From contig JADIMC010000043.1 of the NCBI GenBank assembly GCA_017694955.1, forward strand, positions 1 to 62,011: DNA of 62,011 bases. Direction: 5' to 3'. This document shows positions 8,852-18,424 of this stretch, piece after piece; the first letter of the stretch is position 1, and every line of letters starts with the position of its first letter. A model generated the notes under the pieces. That model was given only the letters and a program-made list of their open reading frames with translations, made no database searches and was not told the DNA's origin. This DNA is from Candidatus Limisoma faecipullorum. Lineage in GTDB: Bacteria; Bacteroidota; Bacteroidia; Bacteroidales; Muribaculaceae. Made by a program: the position numbers and the translations under genes.

Positions 8852-9241
8852 ATGGCAAAGACAATCGAAGGATTATACTACAGCGAATCTCACGAGTGGG
8901 TGAAGATTGAAGGCGAATACGGATATGTCGGCATCACCGACTATGCACAGCAGGCAATGGGCAATATCGTGTATGTCGATATGCCGGAAGAGGGCGATGA
9001 GTTTGGTGCCGGTGAGGAATTCGGCGCGGTCGAGAGCGTAAAGGCAGCCAGCGACCTCATTTCTCCGGTCTCCGGAGTGGTTGAGGAAATCAATGAGGCT
9101 TTGGAGGACCAGCCTGAATTAATCAACAAGGATGCTTACGAGACATGGATCATGAAGGTTAAGCTCAACGACCCTTCAGAAATCGAGTCGCTTATGGATG
9201 CCGCAGCATATGCCGGTTTTTGTGAAAAGGAACAACACTGA
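8852..9241 (+). CDS. gcvH: Glycine cleavage system H protein
   Basis: A 129-residue lipoyl carrier that shuttles the aminomethyl intermediate between P, T and L proteins. The lipoyl lysine is Lys64 in ESVKAASDL, preceded by SHEWVKIEG and the GITDYAQQAMGNIVYVD segment of the barrel. It sits between gcvT and gcvPA and is very likely lipoylated by the ligase encoded at the head of the operon. Confidence 0.97.
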   Translation: MAKTIEGLYYSESHEWVKIEGEYGYVGITDYAQQAMGNIVYVDMPEEGDEFGAGEEFGAVESVKAASDLISPVSGVVEEINEALEDQPELINKDAYETWIMKVKLNDPSEIESLMDAAAYAGFCEKEQH

Positions 9242-9247
9242 GACATT

Positions 9248-10579
9248 ATGAGTTATCCATATTTTCCGCATACCGGTGAAGATATTGCCGGTATGCTTGG
9301 AAGGATTGGCGTAAAGTCGCTTGACGAGCTTTATGCCGATGTCCCTTCGGATGTGCTCTATGGCGGTGAGTACGACCTTCCCGATGCTATGCCGGAGATG
9401 GAGGTGCGACGCTATTTCGACAATCTTGACAGGAAAAACAGCCGCCTGACCGTATTTGGAGGCTGTGGCGCCTATGACCACTACAGCCCGGCAGTGATAC
9501 CCGCGTTGATAAGCCGCGCCGAGTTTCTCACGGCATATACTCCGTATCAAGCGGAAATATCGCAAGGCACGCTTCGCTATATTTTCGAGTTCCAGACAAT
9601 GATTGCGGAACTTACAAAGATGGACTGTGCCAATGCTTCGATGTACGACGGCGCAACCTCTGCGGCGGAAGCCATGCTTATGGCAAAAGCCGCCACAAGG
9701 AAGAAAAGCCGGGTGCTTGTCTCTGGCGCGATGGCTGGAAACGTGATCGAAGTGGTTGCCACTTATATGAAATACCACGGAGTGGAAATGACAGTCACTC
9801 CATTGGATAACGGCTCTACCGACATCGCGGCAATTGAGAGTGAGCTTCAGAATGGCGACGTGGCAGGCGTGCTTGTGCCGAGCATAAACAAATACGGTGT
9901 GATAGAAGATTTGACAGGTCTTGCCGATGCCGTGCACGGTGCAAAGGCATTGTTGGCGGTATATAGCGACCCTTCTGCGCTCGCAGTGTTGAAGACTCCG
10001 GGCGAGTGGGGGGCCGATATGGCGTGCGGAGATGCGCAGACGCTCGGCATACCGCTTAATTATGGAGGTCCATACGTGGGGTATCTTGCCTGCAGGAAAG
10101 AATTGGTGCGCAAGTTGCCGGGACGTATCGTAGGCGCTACTACCGACATCGATGGGAAGCGTGCATTCGTGCTTACGCTTCAGGCGCGCGAGCAGCACAT
10201 ACGCCGTGAAAAGGCTACCAGCAACATCTGCTCGAACCAGTCGCTTATGGCACTTTATGTGACAGTGTATCTTTCGCTTATGGGCAAGGAAGGCATGAAG
10301 AGAGTCAACGACTTGTCGTATGGCGGTGCTCATTATCTTTATAAGCAGTTGCTCGCTACCGGCAAGTTCAGCGAAGCGTTTGAAGGCAAGCCGTTCTTGA
10401 AGGAATTTACCGTGCGCACGTCGTTGCCGGCAGACAAGCTGCATGCCGCGCTTGCCGACGGCGGCTATCTTGCGGCAATGCCAATGGGCGGCGATTTGGT
10501 GTCGTTCTGTGTGACAGAGAAACGGACGCGTGAGGAAATCGACAATATGGTTGAACTGATTAAGAGAATCGAGCTATGA
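9248..10579 (+). CDS. gcvPA: Glycine dehydrogenase (decarboxylating) subunit 1
   Basis: A 443-residue alpha subunit of the two-subunit P protein, which decarboxylates glycine on PLP and passes the aminomethyl group to lipoyl-GcvH. It has the N-terminal [48 protein letters not shown] and [15 protein letters not shown] stretches typical of this half, and lacks the PLP lysine, which is in subunit 2. Its stop overlaps the gcvPB start by four bases (ATGA), indicating coupled translation of equal amounts. A split P protein is common outside Enterobacteria. Confidence 0.96.
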   Translation: MSYPYFPHTGEDIAGMLGRIGVKSLDELYADVPSDVLYGGEYDLPDAMPEMEVRRYFDNLDRKNSRLTVFGGCGAYDHYSPAVIPALISRAEFLTAYTPYQAEISQGTLRYIFEFQTMIAELTKMDCANASMYDGATSAAEAMLMAKAATRKKSRVLVSGAMAGNVIEVVATYMKYHGVEMTVTPLDNGSTDIAAIESELQNGDVAGVLVPSINKYGVIEDLTGLADAVHGAKALLAVYSDPSALAVLKTPGEWGADMACGDAQTLGIPLNYGGPYVGYLACRKELVRKLPGRIVGATTDIDGKRAFVLTLQAREQHIRREKATSNICSNQSLMALYVTVYLSLMGKEGMKRVNDLSYGGAHYLYKQLLATGKFSEAFEGKPFLKEFTVRTSLPADKLHAALADGGYLAAMPMGGDLVSFCVTEKRTREEIDNMVELIKRIEL

Positions 10580-12027
10580 AATACTACGATAAACTGATTT
10601 TCGAGCTGTCGCAGCCGGGGCGTTGCGGTTATTCGTTGCCGGAATGGCGTTGGGAGGCGACTTGTGAGGACATACCTTTGTCGCTGCGGCGGAAAGACGT
10701 GGCAAGACTGCCGGAAGTGAGCGAGCCGGATGTTGTGCGCCACTATACGAACCTTTCGAATATGAATTTTGGAGTCGATACAGGATTCTATCCTTTGGGA
10801 AGCTGTACGATGAAATACAATCCGAAAATCAATGAGGAAATAGCCTCGATGCCAGGATTTGCCTGTCTGCATCCTTTGCAGCCGGAATCGACTGTGCAGG
10901 GAGCGTTGCAACTTTATCACGACCTTGGCAGGGCGCTTTCTTCAATCACCGGAATGGCGGAATTCACGCTTAATCCGTTTGCCGGGGCTCATGGCGAGCT
11001 TACCGGACTGATGATAATGCGCCAGTACCATATGCAACGCGGCGACTTGAAGCGTACACGTGTGATTGTGCCCGACAGCGCCCATGGAACGAATCCGGCA
11101 AGTGCTGCTGTTTGCGGTTTGGAAGTAGTAGTGGTGAAATCAAAACCCGACGGGACAATCGACACCGACGAGCTTGCTTCGTTGCTCGATGATACTGTTG
11201 CCGGAATAATGATGACTAATCCTAACACTCTCGGACTGTTTGAGAAAGAAATATTGAAAATAGCAGAGATGGTGCATGGGTGCGGAGGGTTGCTCTACTA
11301 CGACGGAGCGAACTTCAACCCGCTCCTTGGCAAGGTGCGTCCGGGCGATATGGGATTCGACATATTGCATCTGAATCTGCATAAGACGTTCTCCACCCCT
11401 CACGGTGGCGGTGGACCAGGTTCTGGTCCGGTAGGGGTGGCTGCAAGACTTGTTGAGTATCTGCCGTATCCTCGTGTCACATTCGACGGAGAACGTTACC
11501 ATCTTATTGGTGACAATGGCAAATCGGCAGGACGTGTGTCGGGTTTCGCCGGCAATTTCACTGTGCTGCTGAAAGCCTATGCCTACATACTGTCGCTCGG
11601 CAAGCAGAATATCAGGTTGGCCGGCGCTCTTGCAACTCTTAATGCCAATTACATAAAAGAGAGCCTGAAGGATTGCTATAAATTGCCTATCGACACGCTT
11701 TGCAAGCATGAATTCGTGTTTGACGGGCTTGCTGACAAATCGACCGGAGTGACAACGCTCGATGTTGCCAAACGGTTGCTCGATTATGGATTCCATGCCC
11801 CGACTGTATATTTCCCTTTACTATTCCATCAGTCGATAATGATTGAGCCGACGGAGACAGAGTCGAAGGAGACTCTTGACGCGTTCATCGCCGTGATGCG
11901 GAAGATAGCCGAGGAGGCGGTTTCCGAGCCTGATACTTTACGTGAAGCTCCGCACACTACGCCGGTGCGCCGTTTGGATGAGACCACGGCTGCGAAGAAT
12001 CCTGTATTGACTTATTTTGAAATGTGA
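10576..12027 (+). CDS. gcvPB: Glycine dehydrogenase (decarboxylating) subunit 2
   Basis: A 483-residue PLP-bearing subunit of the P protein. The Schiff-base lysine is Lys270 in [22 protein letters not shown], with a glycine-rich loop after it. [23 protein letters not shown]-type and [12 protein letters not shown] segments also match. It overlaps gcvPA by four bases at its start and runs directly into lpd at its end. It works with gcvPA, gcvH, gcvT and lpd to oxidise glycine to CO2, ammonia and methylene-tetrahydrofolate. Confidence 0.96.
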   Translation: MKYYDKLIFELSQPGRCGYSLPEWRWEATCEDIPLSLRRKDVARLPEVSEPDVVRHYTNLSNMNFGVDTGFYPLGSCTMKYNPKINEEIASMPGFACLHPLQPESTVQGALQLYHDLGRALSSITGMAEFTLNPFAGAHGELTGLMIMRQYHMQRGDLKRTRVIVPDSAHGTNPASAAVCGLEVVVVKSKPDGTIDTDELASLLDDTVAGIMMTNPNTLGLFEKEILKIAEMVHGCGGLLYYDGANFNPLLGKVRPGDMGFDILHLNLHKTFSTPHGGGGPGSGPVGVAARLVEYLPYPRVTFDGERYHLIGDNGKSAGRVSGFAGNFTVLLKAYAYILSLGKQNIRLAGALATLNANYIKESLKDCYKLPIDTLCKHEFVFDGLADKSTGVTTLDVAKRLLDYGFHAPTVYFPLLFHQSIMIEPTETESKETLDAFIAVMRKIAEEAVSEPDTLREAPHTTPVRRLDETTAAKNPVLTYFEM

Positions 12028-12032
12028 TTGAA

Positions 12033-13376
12033 ATGCATGCTCAACTATTGATAATAGGGGCAGGACCGGGCGGTTATGAGACCGCCCTTCTTGCCGCCAG
12101 GCGTGGAATGGAAACGGTAATCATCGAGGCTGGAGCTGTAGGTGGCACTTGCCTGAACGCGGGATGCATCCCAACAAAGGCCCTTTGCCGCAGTGCGGAA
12201 ATTGCGGAGGAATTGGCGAAAGCCGGACAGTTCGGATTCTCTGTTGCTGGTTGGAATCTCGATTTTGCAGCTGTGATGCAGCGGAAAAAAGAAGTCGTAT
12301 GCCAGTTGCGCGAGGGTGTGGAGACATTGTTGCGCAATCCGAAAATCCATCTTGTGAGAGGCAAGGCGCGGTTTGCCGATTCTCGCACGGTGGAAGTTGA
12401 CGGGGAGTCATATTCAGCCGACAATATAATCATAGCAACAGGATCGGAGCCTGCGATGTTGCCAATTCCAGGAAACGACCTTCCTGGTGTGCTGACATCT
12501 GCCGGATTGCTTGACATTGCGGAAATTCCGTCGCGGCTTTGTGTGATAGGAGCCGGAGTCATCGGTTTGGAGCTGGCTTCTGTGTTTGCAGCATTCGGCA
12601 GCACGGTGACTGTTGTGGAATATGCCAAAGAGGTGCTTCCCCGGTTCGATACCGACATCGCCAAACGTTTGCGTCAAGCGCTTGGCAAGCGGGGCATTGA
12701 GATAGCGACCCAGGCGGAAGTGACAGGAATAACCGGCAATGACGGAGCTTTGACGGTGACGTATGTGAGAAAAGGCAAGGAATGCACGGTGGAAGCCGAT
12801 AAGGTACTGATGGCTGTCGGGCGGAGGCCGAATCTCGGTGCGCTGAATTTGGACGACATATGCGTGGCATATACAAAACGCGGCATAACTGTCGATAGCG
12901 ATATGCGTACGAACGTGCCTCATATCTATGCAATAGGCGATATCAACGGCATCAATATGCTTGCCCACGTGGCTACGGCTCAGGGCGTCAGGGCTCTGGA
13001 CGCTATTTGCGGAAAAGAAGACAACCGTATGCGTATGGATGTAGTGCCTTCTGCCGTGTTCACAATGCCGGAAGCGGCTACAGTCGGGTTGACGGAGGAC
13101 GACTGTAGGGAACGCGGTATTGATTTTACGGTCAGCAAATCTTTTTTCCGTGCCAATGGTAAGGCTGTGTGTATGGGTGAGACTGACGGATTGTGCAAAA
13201 TAGTTTCCGATGCAGGAGGCAGGTTGTTAGGGTGCCATTTGCTTGGTGCGCATTCTGCCGATATTGTGCAGGAGGCAGCTGCATTGATAACCGCAGGTGC
13301 CACTGTCGCGGATTTGCGGCGGACAATCCATGCACATCCTACTCTTTCGGAAGTGCTGCATGCCGCCGCTGAATGA
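12033..13376 (+). CDS. lpdA: Dihydrolipoyl dehydrogenase (L protein)
   Basis: A 447-residue flavoprotein that reoxidises dihydrolipoyl-GcvH with NAD+. The FAD-binding GAGPGGYET is at residues 9-17, the redox disulfide is Cys40/Cys45 in GGTCLNAGC, the NAD-binding GAGVIGLELAS starts near 173, and the catalytic pair is His435/Glu440 in HAHPTLSE. A GTG at 12024 overlapping the gcvPB stop would add three residues; ATG 12033 is preferred. As last gene of the operon it completes the system, and it is followed by a clear terminator. Whether it also serves 2-oxoacid dehydrogenases cannot be seen here. Confidence 0.95.
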   Translation: MHAQLLIIGAGPGGYETALLAARRGMETVIIEAGAVGGTCLNAGCIPTKALCRSAEIAEELAKAGQFGFSVAGWNLDFAAVMQRKKEVVCQLREGVETLLRNPKIHLVRGKARFADSRTVEVDGESYSADNIIIATGSEPAMLPIPGNDLPGVLTSAGLLDIAEIPSRLCVIGAGVIGLELASVFAAFGSTVTVVEYAKEVLPRFDTDIAKRLRQALGKRGIEIATQAEVTGITGNDGALTVTYVRKGKECTVEADKVLMAVGRRPNLGALNLDDICVAYTKRGITVDSDMRTNVPHIYAIGDINGINMLAHVATAQGVRALDAICGKEDNRMRMDVVPSAVFTMPEAATVGLTEDDCRERGIDFTVSKSFFRANGKAVCMGETDGLCKIVSDAGGRLLGCHLLGAHSADIVQEAAALITAGATVADLRRTIHAHPTLSEVLHAAAE

Positions 13377-13391
13377 AACGTTATGAAATTC

Positions 13392-13434
13392 ATATCCGTC
13401 ATGCTATTGACATAATAGTATGACGGATATTTTT
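13392..13434 (+). terminator. Terminator of the gcv operon
   Basis: A nearly perfect stem, ATATCCGTCAT (13392-13402) against ATGACGGATAT (13420-13430), continues inward through CTATT/AATAG and is followed by TTTT. Confidence 0.85.
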
Positions 13435-13488
13435 ATATGTTGTAGCGTAGTCAACAGCTTGTTAAGCCCTGTTGTCTGGTTGTTGCGG

Positions 13489-14451
13489 CTATCGTAGAAG
13501 GCGGTCTGCGCATTTCAGCAGGAAAGTGGGTGTATGCGCTGCCGACCAGAAAGCGAGCCTGTAATATAGAGGTATGTTTTTATAGCTCATTATGTGGCGG
13601 TTCGTTTCCGGGAAAGTGGCTTTCCAACGTTTCACATTGCGTGTCCCTCTGCGCATCAGCTTGATTTTTGCGGTGAATTTCAGATAGTTCACGAACTTGT
13701 CGTAGCGGTTGCCGAATTTGCCGTGGAGCCAGTCGGAAAGGGCGTCAGCCATAAGCAGGTGGTCGGCAAGCACCCGCTCCATTCGCGATGTGGTGATTGA
13801 TTCTCCCGCTACACGGCGGTAGCGGTAGTATGCCTTGTCGATGATGCTTATTTTGTCTGTGACGGCGAGAATCCTCGCCATCATTCCCAAGTCTTCCCAG
13901 CAGTCGATGCCCGGGAAAAAGTGCAGTCCGTTCTGTGTAATCAGGGCGCGGCGCACAATCTTGTTGCACATCGAGAAATGCAGCGTGTCGAGCGGCGCTT
14001 CGTTGAGCGGCGGGAACGTTGGCGATTTAAAACCCTTTATCGAGCTTCCCGACGCGCTTTCGACGATGAATCCGCAGCACACGATGTCGGCTCCTGTCCG
14101 CTCAGCCTCGGCAAGCATCTCGGCGTACATCTGCGGCTCCACACGGTCGTCAGCGTCGCAGAACACCACGAATTCCCCCTGCGCATCCTGCAATCCCCGC
14201 TCCCGTGAGAATGCCGTGCCGCGGTTGCCGTCGTTGCTTAGCATCCTTATCTGCGCCTTGCGTTCGGGGAACCCGCTTAATGCACGTTCCAGCTCCGCGG
14301 CTGAATTGTCGGTCGAGCCGTCGTCCACGAACAGGTACTCTATGCTGTCCCGCAGAGTCTGGCGCATAAGCGACCCGGCACATTTCCCAATGAATTTTTC
14401 AACATTGAAAAATGGCACGATTACCGATATTTTTATTCTTTCCTGCATCAT
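13489..14451 (-). CDS. Family 2 glycosyltransferase
   Basis: A 320-residue GT-A fold transferase that probably moves a sugar from a nucleotide donor to a cell-surface polysaccharide or lipid acceptor. It shows ISVIVPFFNVEKFIGKC at the start, YLFVDDGSTDNS, GNRGTAFSRERGL, and the metal/nucleotide DxD-type motif in FCDADDRVEP, followed by an E-D of the acceptor region in CWEDLGMMARIL. There are no predicted membrane segments apart from a mild hydrophobic end. It stands alone between the gcv operon and mutS, so acceptor and pathway are unknown. Two ATG codons are adjacent at the start. Confidence 0.88.
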   Translation of the reverse strand: MMQERIKISVIVPFFNVEKFIGKCAGSLMRQTLRDSIEYLFVDDGSTDNSAAELERALSGFPERKAQIRMLSNDGNRGTAFSRERGLQDAQGEFVVFCDADDRVEPQMYAEMLAEAERTGADIVCCGFIVESASGSSIKGFKSPTFPPLNEAPLDTLHFSMCNKIVRRALITQNGLHFFPGIDCWEDLGMMARILAVTDKISIIDKAYYRYRRVAGESITTSRMERVLADHLLMADALSDWLHGKFGNRYDKFVNYLKFTAKIKLMRRGTRNVKRWKATFPETNRHIMSYKNIPLYYRLAFWSAAHTPTFLLKCADRLLR

Positions 14452-14539
14452 TTAATTGACAATACAAAATTACGATTTTCCGTTATGCAAACAAGGTCTT
14501 GACAGTTATAAGTTCTATTGTGTTACAATAAATTATAGC

Positions 14540-14736
14540 AAGCCTGATTGTTCTGCTCTCATATTTCGCTATATTTGAATAAGACAGGATGCGGCTCGCC
14601 ATAATCAAATCTGAAAACTCCGTTTTCATTTGCCTCTGCCCTCGACTTTCAGTATCTTTTAATAAGATAGGATGCGGCTCGGAAAAACAAATTCAAGCGA
14701 GCTTGATTGTTTTTCACTCGCCTTTCAGTATCTTTG
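14540..14736 (+). repeat. Tandem promoter/hairpin repeat units before mutS
   Basis: Three promoter-like units follow one another with periods of 83 and 76 bases: TTG 14548-14550 with TATATTTG 14570-14577; TTTG 14629-14632 with TATCTTTT 14653-14660; TTG 14707-14709 with TATCTTTG 14729-14736 (spacers 19-20). Directly after the first two -7 boxes lies the near-identical block AATAAGAYAGGATGCGGCTC (14578 and 14661). Each block is followed by a different palindrome: TGAAAAC/GTTTTCA (14612-14628) and TCAAGC/GCTTGA (14693-14706). Flanks are conserved while stem sequence differs but pairing is kept. There is no other copy in this window. Confidence 0.8.
14707..14736 (+). promoter_or_regulatory. Proximal promoter of mutS
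   Basis: TTG, 19 bases, TATCTTTG, ending 25 bases before the GTG start of mutS. It is the third and best-placed unit of the repeat array. Confidence 0.7.
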
Positions 14737-14761
14737 TGACTATAATTACAGAGGAAGCAAA

Positions 14762-17383
14762 GTGACGGAAAAGATAGTTGAGACCCCGCTAATGAAGCAG
14801 TATTTCGAGATGAAGAAGAAGCATCCCGACGCCATTCTGCTCTATCGTGTGGGCGACTTTTATGAGACATATACCACGGACGCAATCGTTGCCTCGGAGA
14901 TTCTCGGCATAACTCTTACGAAACGCGCCAACGGTTCCGCAAAGACAATAGAGATGGCGGGATTCCCGCACCACGCCTTGGACACCTACCTTCCTAAGTT
15001 GGTGCGTGCCGGAAAGCGTGTGGCTATCTGCGAGCAGTTGGAGGACCCCAAGCTGACGAAGAAGCTCGTGAAGCGTGGAATCACCGAACTGGTGACCCCG
15101 GGCGTGGCCATCAACGGCAATATGCTCGACTATCGCGAGAACAACTTCCTCGGGGCGGTGCATTTCGGAAAGCAGTCGTGTGGTGTGGCGTTTCTGGATA
15201 TCAGTACCGGGGAATTCATGACTGCCGAGGGCACCGTTGACTATGTGGACAAGCTGCTTGCAAATTTCTCACCTAAGGAAGTGCTTGTGGAACGCTCGTG
15301 CAAGAAGCGTCTCGAGCAGTCGTTCACCGCTAAATATCTTACCTATGAGATGGACGAATGGATGTTTACCGAGGAAGCTGCCAACGACCGCCTGCTCAAG
15401 CAGTTCGAGACAAAAAACCTGAAAGGGTTCGGCATTCACAAGATGCACAACGCCATCGTGGCTTCCGGCGCCATCCTTTACTATCTCGACATCACGCAAC
15501 ATACGCAAATCCGTCATATAACGTCGATTTCACGTATCGAGGAGGAGAAATACGTGCGTCTCGACCGTTTCACCATACGCAATCTGGAGCTTATCGAGCC
15601 GATGAACGAGGAAGGCAAGAGCCTTCTTGACGTAATCAACCGCACGGTAAGCCCTATGGGTGCCCGGTTGTTGCGCCGCTGGATATTGTTCCCATTGAAG
15701 GATGTGAAGCAAATCAGCGACCGTCTCGACGTGGTGGAATATTTTTTCAAGGATCGTGAAGGCCGCGAGCTGCTACAACGGCAAATGGAAACCATAGGCG
15801 ACATCGAGCGTCTTGTGTCGAAAGTTGCCGTGGGGCGCATATCCCCGAGAGAAACCGTGCAGCTGAAAAATGCCCTGCGGGCAATATCCCCGATAAAGGA
15901 TTATTGTGAGGCGGCCGCCAATCCGGTGCTGCGCTCGATGGGTGAGCAGCTCAACACTTGCTCCACAATCAGCGACCGTATAGAGCGCGAGCTTAATCCT
16001 GACGCTCCGAATATGGCAAACCGCGGCAACGTCATACGTGAGGGCGTGAGCGACGAGCTCGACAACCTGCGCGAGATTGCCTATTCCGGAAAGGACTATT
16101 TGCTTCACATACAGCAGCGCGAAAGCGAGGCAACCGGCATACCGAGCCTGAAAATAGCCTATAATAACGTGTTCGGCTACTATATCGAGGTGCGCAATAC
16201 GCATAAGGAAAAAGTTCCTCAGGAGTGGATACGGAAGCAAACGCTTGTAAACGCTGAGCGCTATGTCACACAGGAACTTAAGGAATACGAGGAGAAGATT
16301 CTTGGCGCGCAGGATAAGATTCTCACAATAGAGACACAACTTTTCAACGCGCTGGTGGCCGACATTGCCGCCTATATTCCGGCAATACAGCTCAACGCTT
16401 CGCTCATAGCGCGGCTCGACTGCCTGCTGTCGTTCACCCGCGCATCGCTCGACAACCGTTACAACCGTCCGGAAATCAACGATTCCTTGGATATCGACAT
16501 AACCGAAGGCCGGCATCCTGTCATCGAGAAGCAGCTGCCTGCCGGAGAACGGTATATAAGCAACTCATTGCGACTTGGCAACGACTCTCAGCAGATAATG
16601 ATAATCACCGGTCCGAATATGGCGGGAAAATCGGCATTGCTGAGGCAGACGGCATTGATTGTGCTGTTGGCGCAAATCGGCTGCTTCGTGCCTGCCGATG
16701 CAGCAAAAATAGGCATAATCGACAAGATATTCACCCGTGTAGGAGCTTCCGACAACATATCGCTCGGAGAATCCACATTCATGGTGGAGATGAACGAGGC
16801 GGCATCGATACTCAACAACCTCAGCGAGCGGAGCCTCGTGCTGTTCGACGAGCTGGGACGCGGCACGAGTACCTACGATGGCATTTCGATAGCTTGGGCG
16901 ATAGTGGAATACATCCATGAGAACAAGCGTTTCCACGCCAAGACGCTTTTTGCCACCCATTACCATGAGCTTAACGAGATGGCGAAGACGTTCAAGCGCA
17001 TAGTCAATTATAATGTTGCGGTGAAGGAGATAAACGGCAAGGTGGTGTTCATCCGTAAGCTTGAAAAAGGTGGCAGCGAGCACAGTTTCGGTATTCACGT
17101 GGCAAAGCTTGCCGGGATGCCTCCGGTGATAGTCGGTCGTGCCAACGAGGTGCTGCGCCAGCTTGAAGCTGCCAATTCGCGCGACTCTGTGAGCAAGAGC
17201 CTTGCCGAGTTCGGGGAGTGTCCGGAAAAGGGTGTGCAGCTGTCGTTCTTCCAGTTGGACGACCCGATATTGAGCCAGGTGCGCGACGAGATACTCAATA
17301 CCGACATCAACAATCTAACTCCGATGGAGGCGCTCAACAAGCTCAATGACATCAAGGGCATCATAACCGGCAAGAAATCCTGA
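14762..17383 (+). CDS. mutS: DNA mismatch repair protein MutS
   Basis: An 873-residue mismatch-recognition ATPase. The Phe-x-Glu mismatch-reading motif is F33-Y34-E35 in RVGDFYETY. The ATPase end has Walker A GPNMAGKS (617-624), STFMVEM, Walker B with signature [16 protein letters not shown], and ATHYHEL. I choose GTG 14762 ([15 protein letters not shown]); the frame is open upstream to 14672, but those codons lie across the promoter and have no family resemblance. Length is normal for MutS1. No mutL is nearby. The unusual tandem promoter array upstream may set its expression. Confidence 0.95.
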   Translation: MTEKIVETPLMKQYFEMKKKHPDAILLYRVGDFYETYTTDAIVASEILGITLTKRANGSAKTIEMAGFPHHALDTYLPKLVRAGKRVAICEQLEDPKLTKKLVKRGITELVTPGVAINGNMLDYRENNFLGAVHFGKQSCGVAFLDISTGEFMTAEGTVDYVDKLLANFSPKEVLVERSCKKRLEQSFTAKYLTYEMDEWMFTEEAANDRLLKQFETKNLKGFGIHKMHNAIVASGAILYYLDITQHTQIRHITSISRIEEEKYVRLDRFTIRNLELIEPMNEEGKSLLDVINRTVSPMGARLLRRWILFPLKDVKQISDRLDVVEYFFKDREGRELLQRQMETIGDIERLVSKVAVGRISPRETVQLKNALRAISPIKDYCEAAANPVLRSMGEQLNTCSTISDRIERELNPDAPNMANRGNVIREGVSDELDNLREIAYSGKDYLLHIQQRESEATGIPSLKIAYNNVFGYYIEVRNTHKEKVPQEWIRKQTLVNAERYVTQELKEYEEKILGAQDKILTIETQLFNALVADIAAYIPAIQLNASLIARLDCLLSFTRASLDNRYNRPEINDSLDIDITEGRHPVIEKQLPAGERYISNSLRLGNDSQQIMIITGPNMAGKSALLRQTALIVLLAQIGCFVPADAAKIGIIDKIFTRVGASDNISLGESTFMVEMNEAASILNNLSERSLVLFDELGRGTSTYDGISIAWAIVEYIHENKRFHAKTLFATHYHELNEMAKTFKRIVNYNVAVKEINGKVVFIRKLEKGGSEHSFGIHVAKLAGMPPVIVGRANEVLRQLEAANSRDSVSKSLAEFGECPEKGVQLSFFQLDDPILSQVRDEILNTDINNLTPMEALNKLNDIKGIITGKKS

Positions 17384-17462
17384 TTAAGAAGTTTTTGTGA
17401 AAATACTGCATAGTGGATGGCAGAAAATGATTGAAGGATTTTTTTATGCCCTCATATAGTCG

Positions 17463-17470
17463 TACCTTTG
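17463..17470 (+). promoter_or_regulatory. -7 box before the serine acetyltransferase gene
   Basis: TACCTTTG, 21 bases before the ATG at 17492. The upstream element is not clear (a T-rich tract near 17440). It rules out the earlier in-frame TTG at 17468, which is part of the box. Confidence 0.6.
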
Positions 17471-17491
17471 CAGCATAAAAGCGACATTCTG

Positions 17492-18424
17492 ATGAACGAG
17501 ACTTACAGACACGAGGACAGGCTGAAGGAAACTGTAACAAAATTGTCTGACAGCAAGTCGTTGTACGACTTGTGCCATATGCGTTGGAACGGTGAGCCGC
17601 TACCTTCGCAGCCGGCTATTAAAGAAATCATCGGATTGTGCCGCGCAATCCTTTTCCCGGGGTTCTTCGGGAGCGACGATGTCAATTCCTACAATCTTGA
17701 ATACATCACAGGCATACGTTGCGAACGGCTTTATACGTTGCTGTGCAACCAGATTTCGGCAGGATTGGCATTGAAAGAATGCAATTGCAACAATATGGAT
17801 TACGAGTCCATTGGGGAAAGAGCTTCTGATATGGCAATCAGCTTCATTGAGCGGCTTCCGGAAATAAGGCGTGTGCTGCAGACTGATGTATGCGCCATTT
17901 ATCGTGGCGACCCTGCTGCGGAAAGCCGTGAGGAGGTGATTTATTGCTATCCGGCGATAAAGGCTATCAGCAATTACCGCATAGCCCATACGTTGTTGGT
18001 GCTTGGTGTGCCGGTCATACCGCGTATGATAAGCGAGATGGCGCATTCGGAAACTGGCATCGACATACATCCGGGGGCAACGATAGGCGAATATTTCGCT
18101 ATTGACCATGGTACGGGCGTGGTAATCGGGGCTACGGCAATAATCGGCAACAACGTCAAGCTCTATCAGGGTGTGACTCTTGGGGCGAAAAGTTTCACCT
18201 ATGATGAGAACAACAATCCGGTGAAAGGCGTTCCGCGCCATCCTATAATCGGTGACAATGTGGTGATTTATTCCAACACGTCGGTGCTCGGGCGCATCAC
18301 CATCGGCAACAACGCTGTGATTGGCGGTAACATCTGGGTTACGGAAGATGTGGCTGAAAATGAGAAATTAGTCCAGGCTAAAGCAAACAATATATTACGA
18401 TTAAAGCAAGAAGACAAGGCATGA
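17492..18424 (+). CDS. cysE: Serine O-acetyltransferase
   Basis: A 310-residue enzyme that acetylates serine from acetyl-CoA, the first step of cysteine synthesis. After an alpha-helical N-terminal half comes a left-handed beta-helix of hexapeptide repeats: IDIHPGATIGEYFAIDHGTGVVIGATAIIGNNVKLY is split over about residues 190-225, with the catalytic His in DHGTGVVIG, and GVPRHPIIGDNVVIYSNTSVLG after it. It is longer at the N-terminus than E. coli CysE, like the larger form in Bacteroidota. It overlaps the next gene by four bases (ATGA). Confidence 0.9.
   Translation: MNETYRHEDRLKETVTKLSDSKSLYDLCHMRWNGEPLPSQPAIKEIIGLCRAILFPGFFGSDDVNSYNLEYITGIRCERLYTLLCNQISAGLALKECNCNNMDYESIGERASDMAISFIERLPEIRRVLQTDVCAIYRGDPAAESREEVIYCYPAIKAISNYRIAHTLLVLGVPVIPRMISEMAHSETGIDIHPGATIGEYFAIDHGTGVVIGATAIIGNNVKLYQGVTLGAKSFTYDENNNPVKGVPRHPIIGDNVVIYSNTSVLGRITIGNNAVIGGNIWVTEDVAENEKLVQAKANNILRLKQEDKA

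Noticed and set aside
14672-14761. N-terminal extension of MutS by 30 residues
   Set aside because: These codons cover the promoter and the repeat array and do not resemble MutS.
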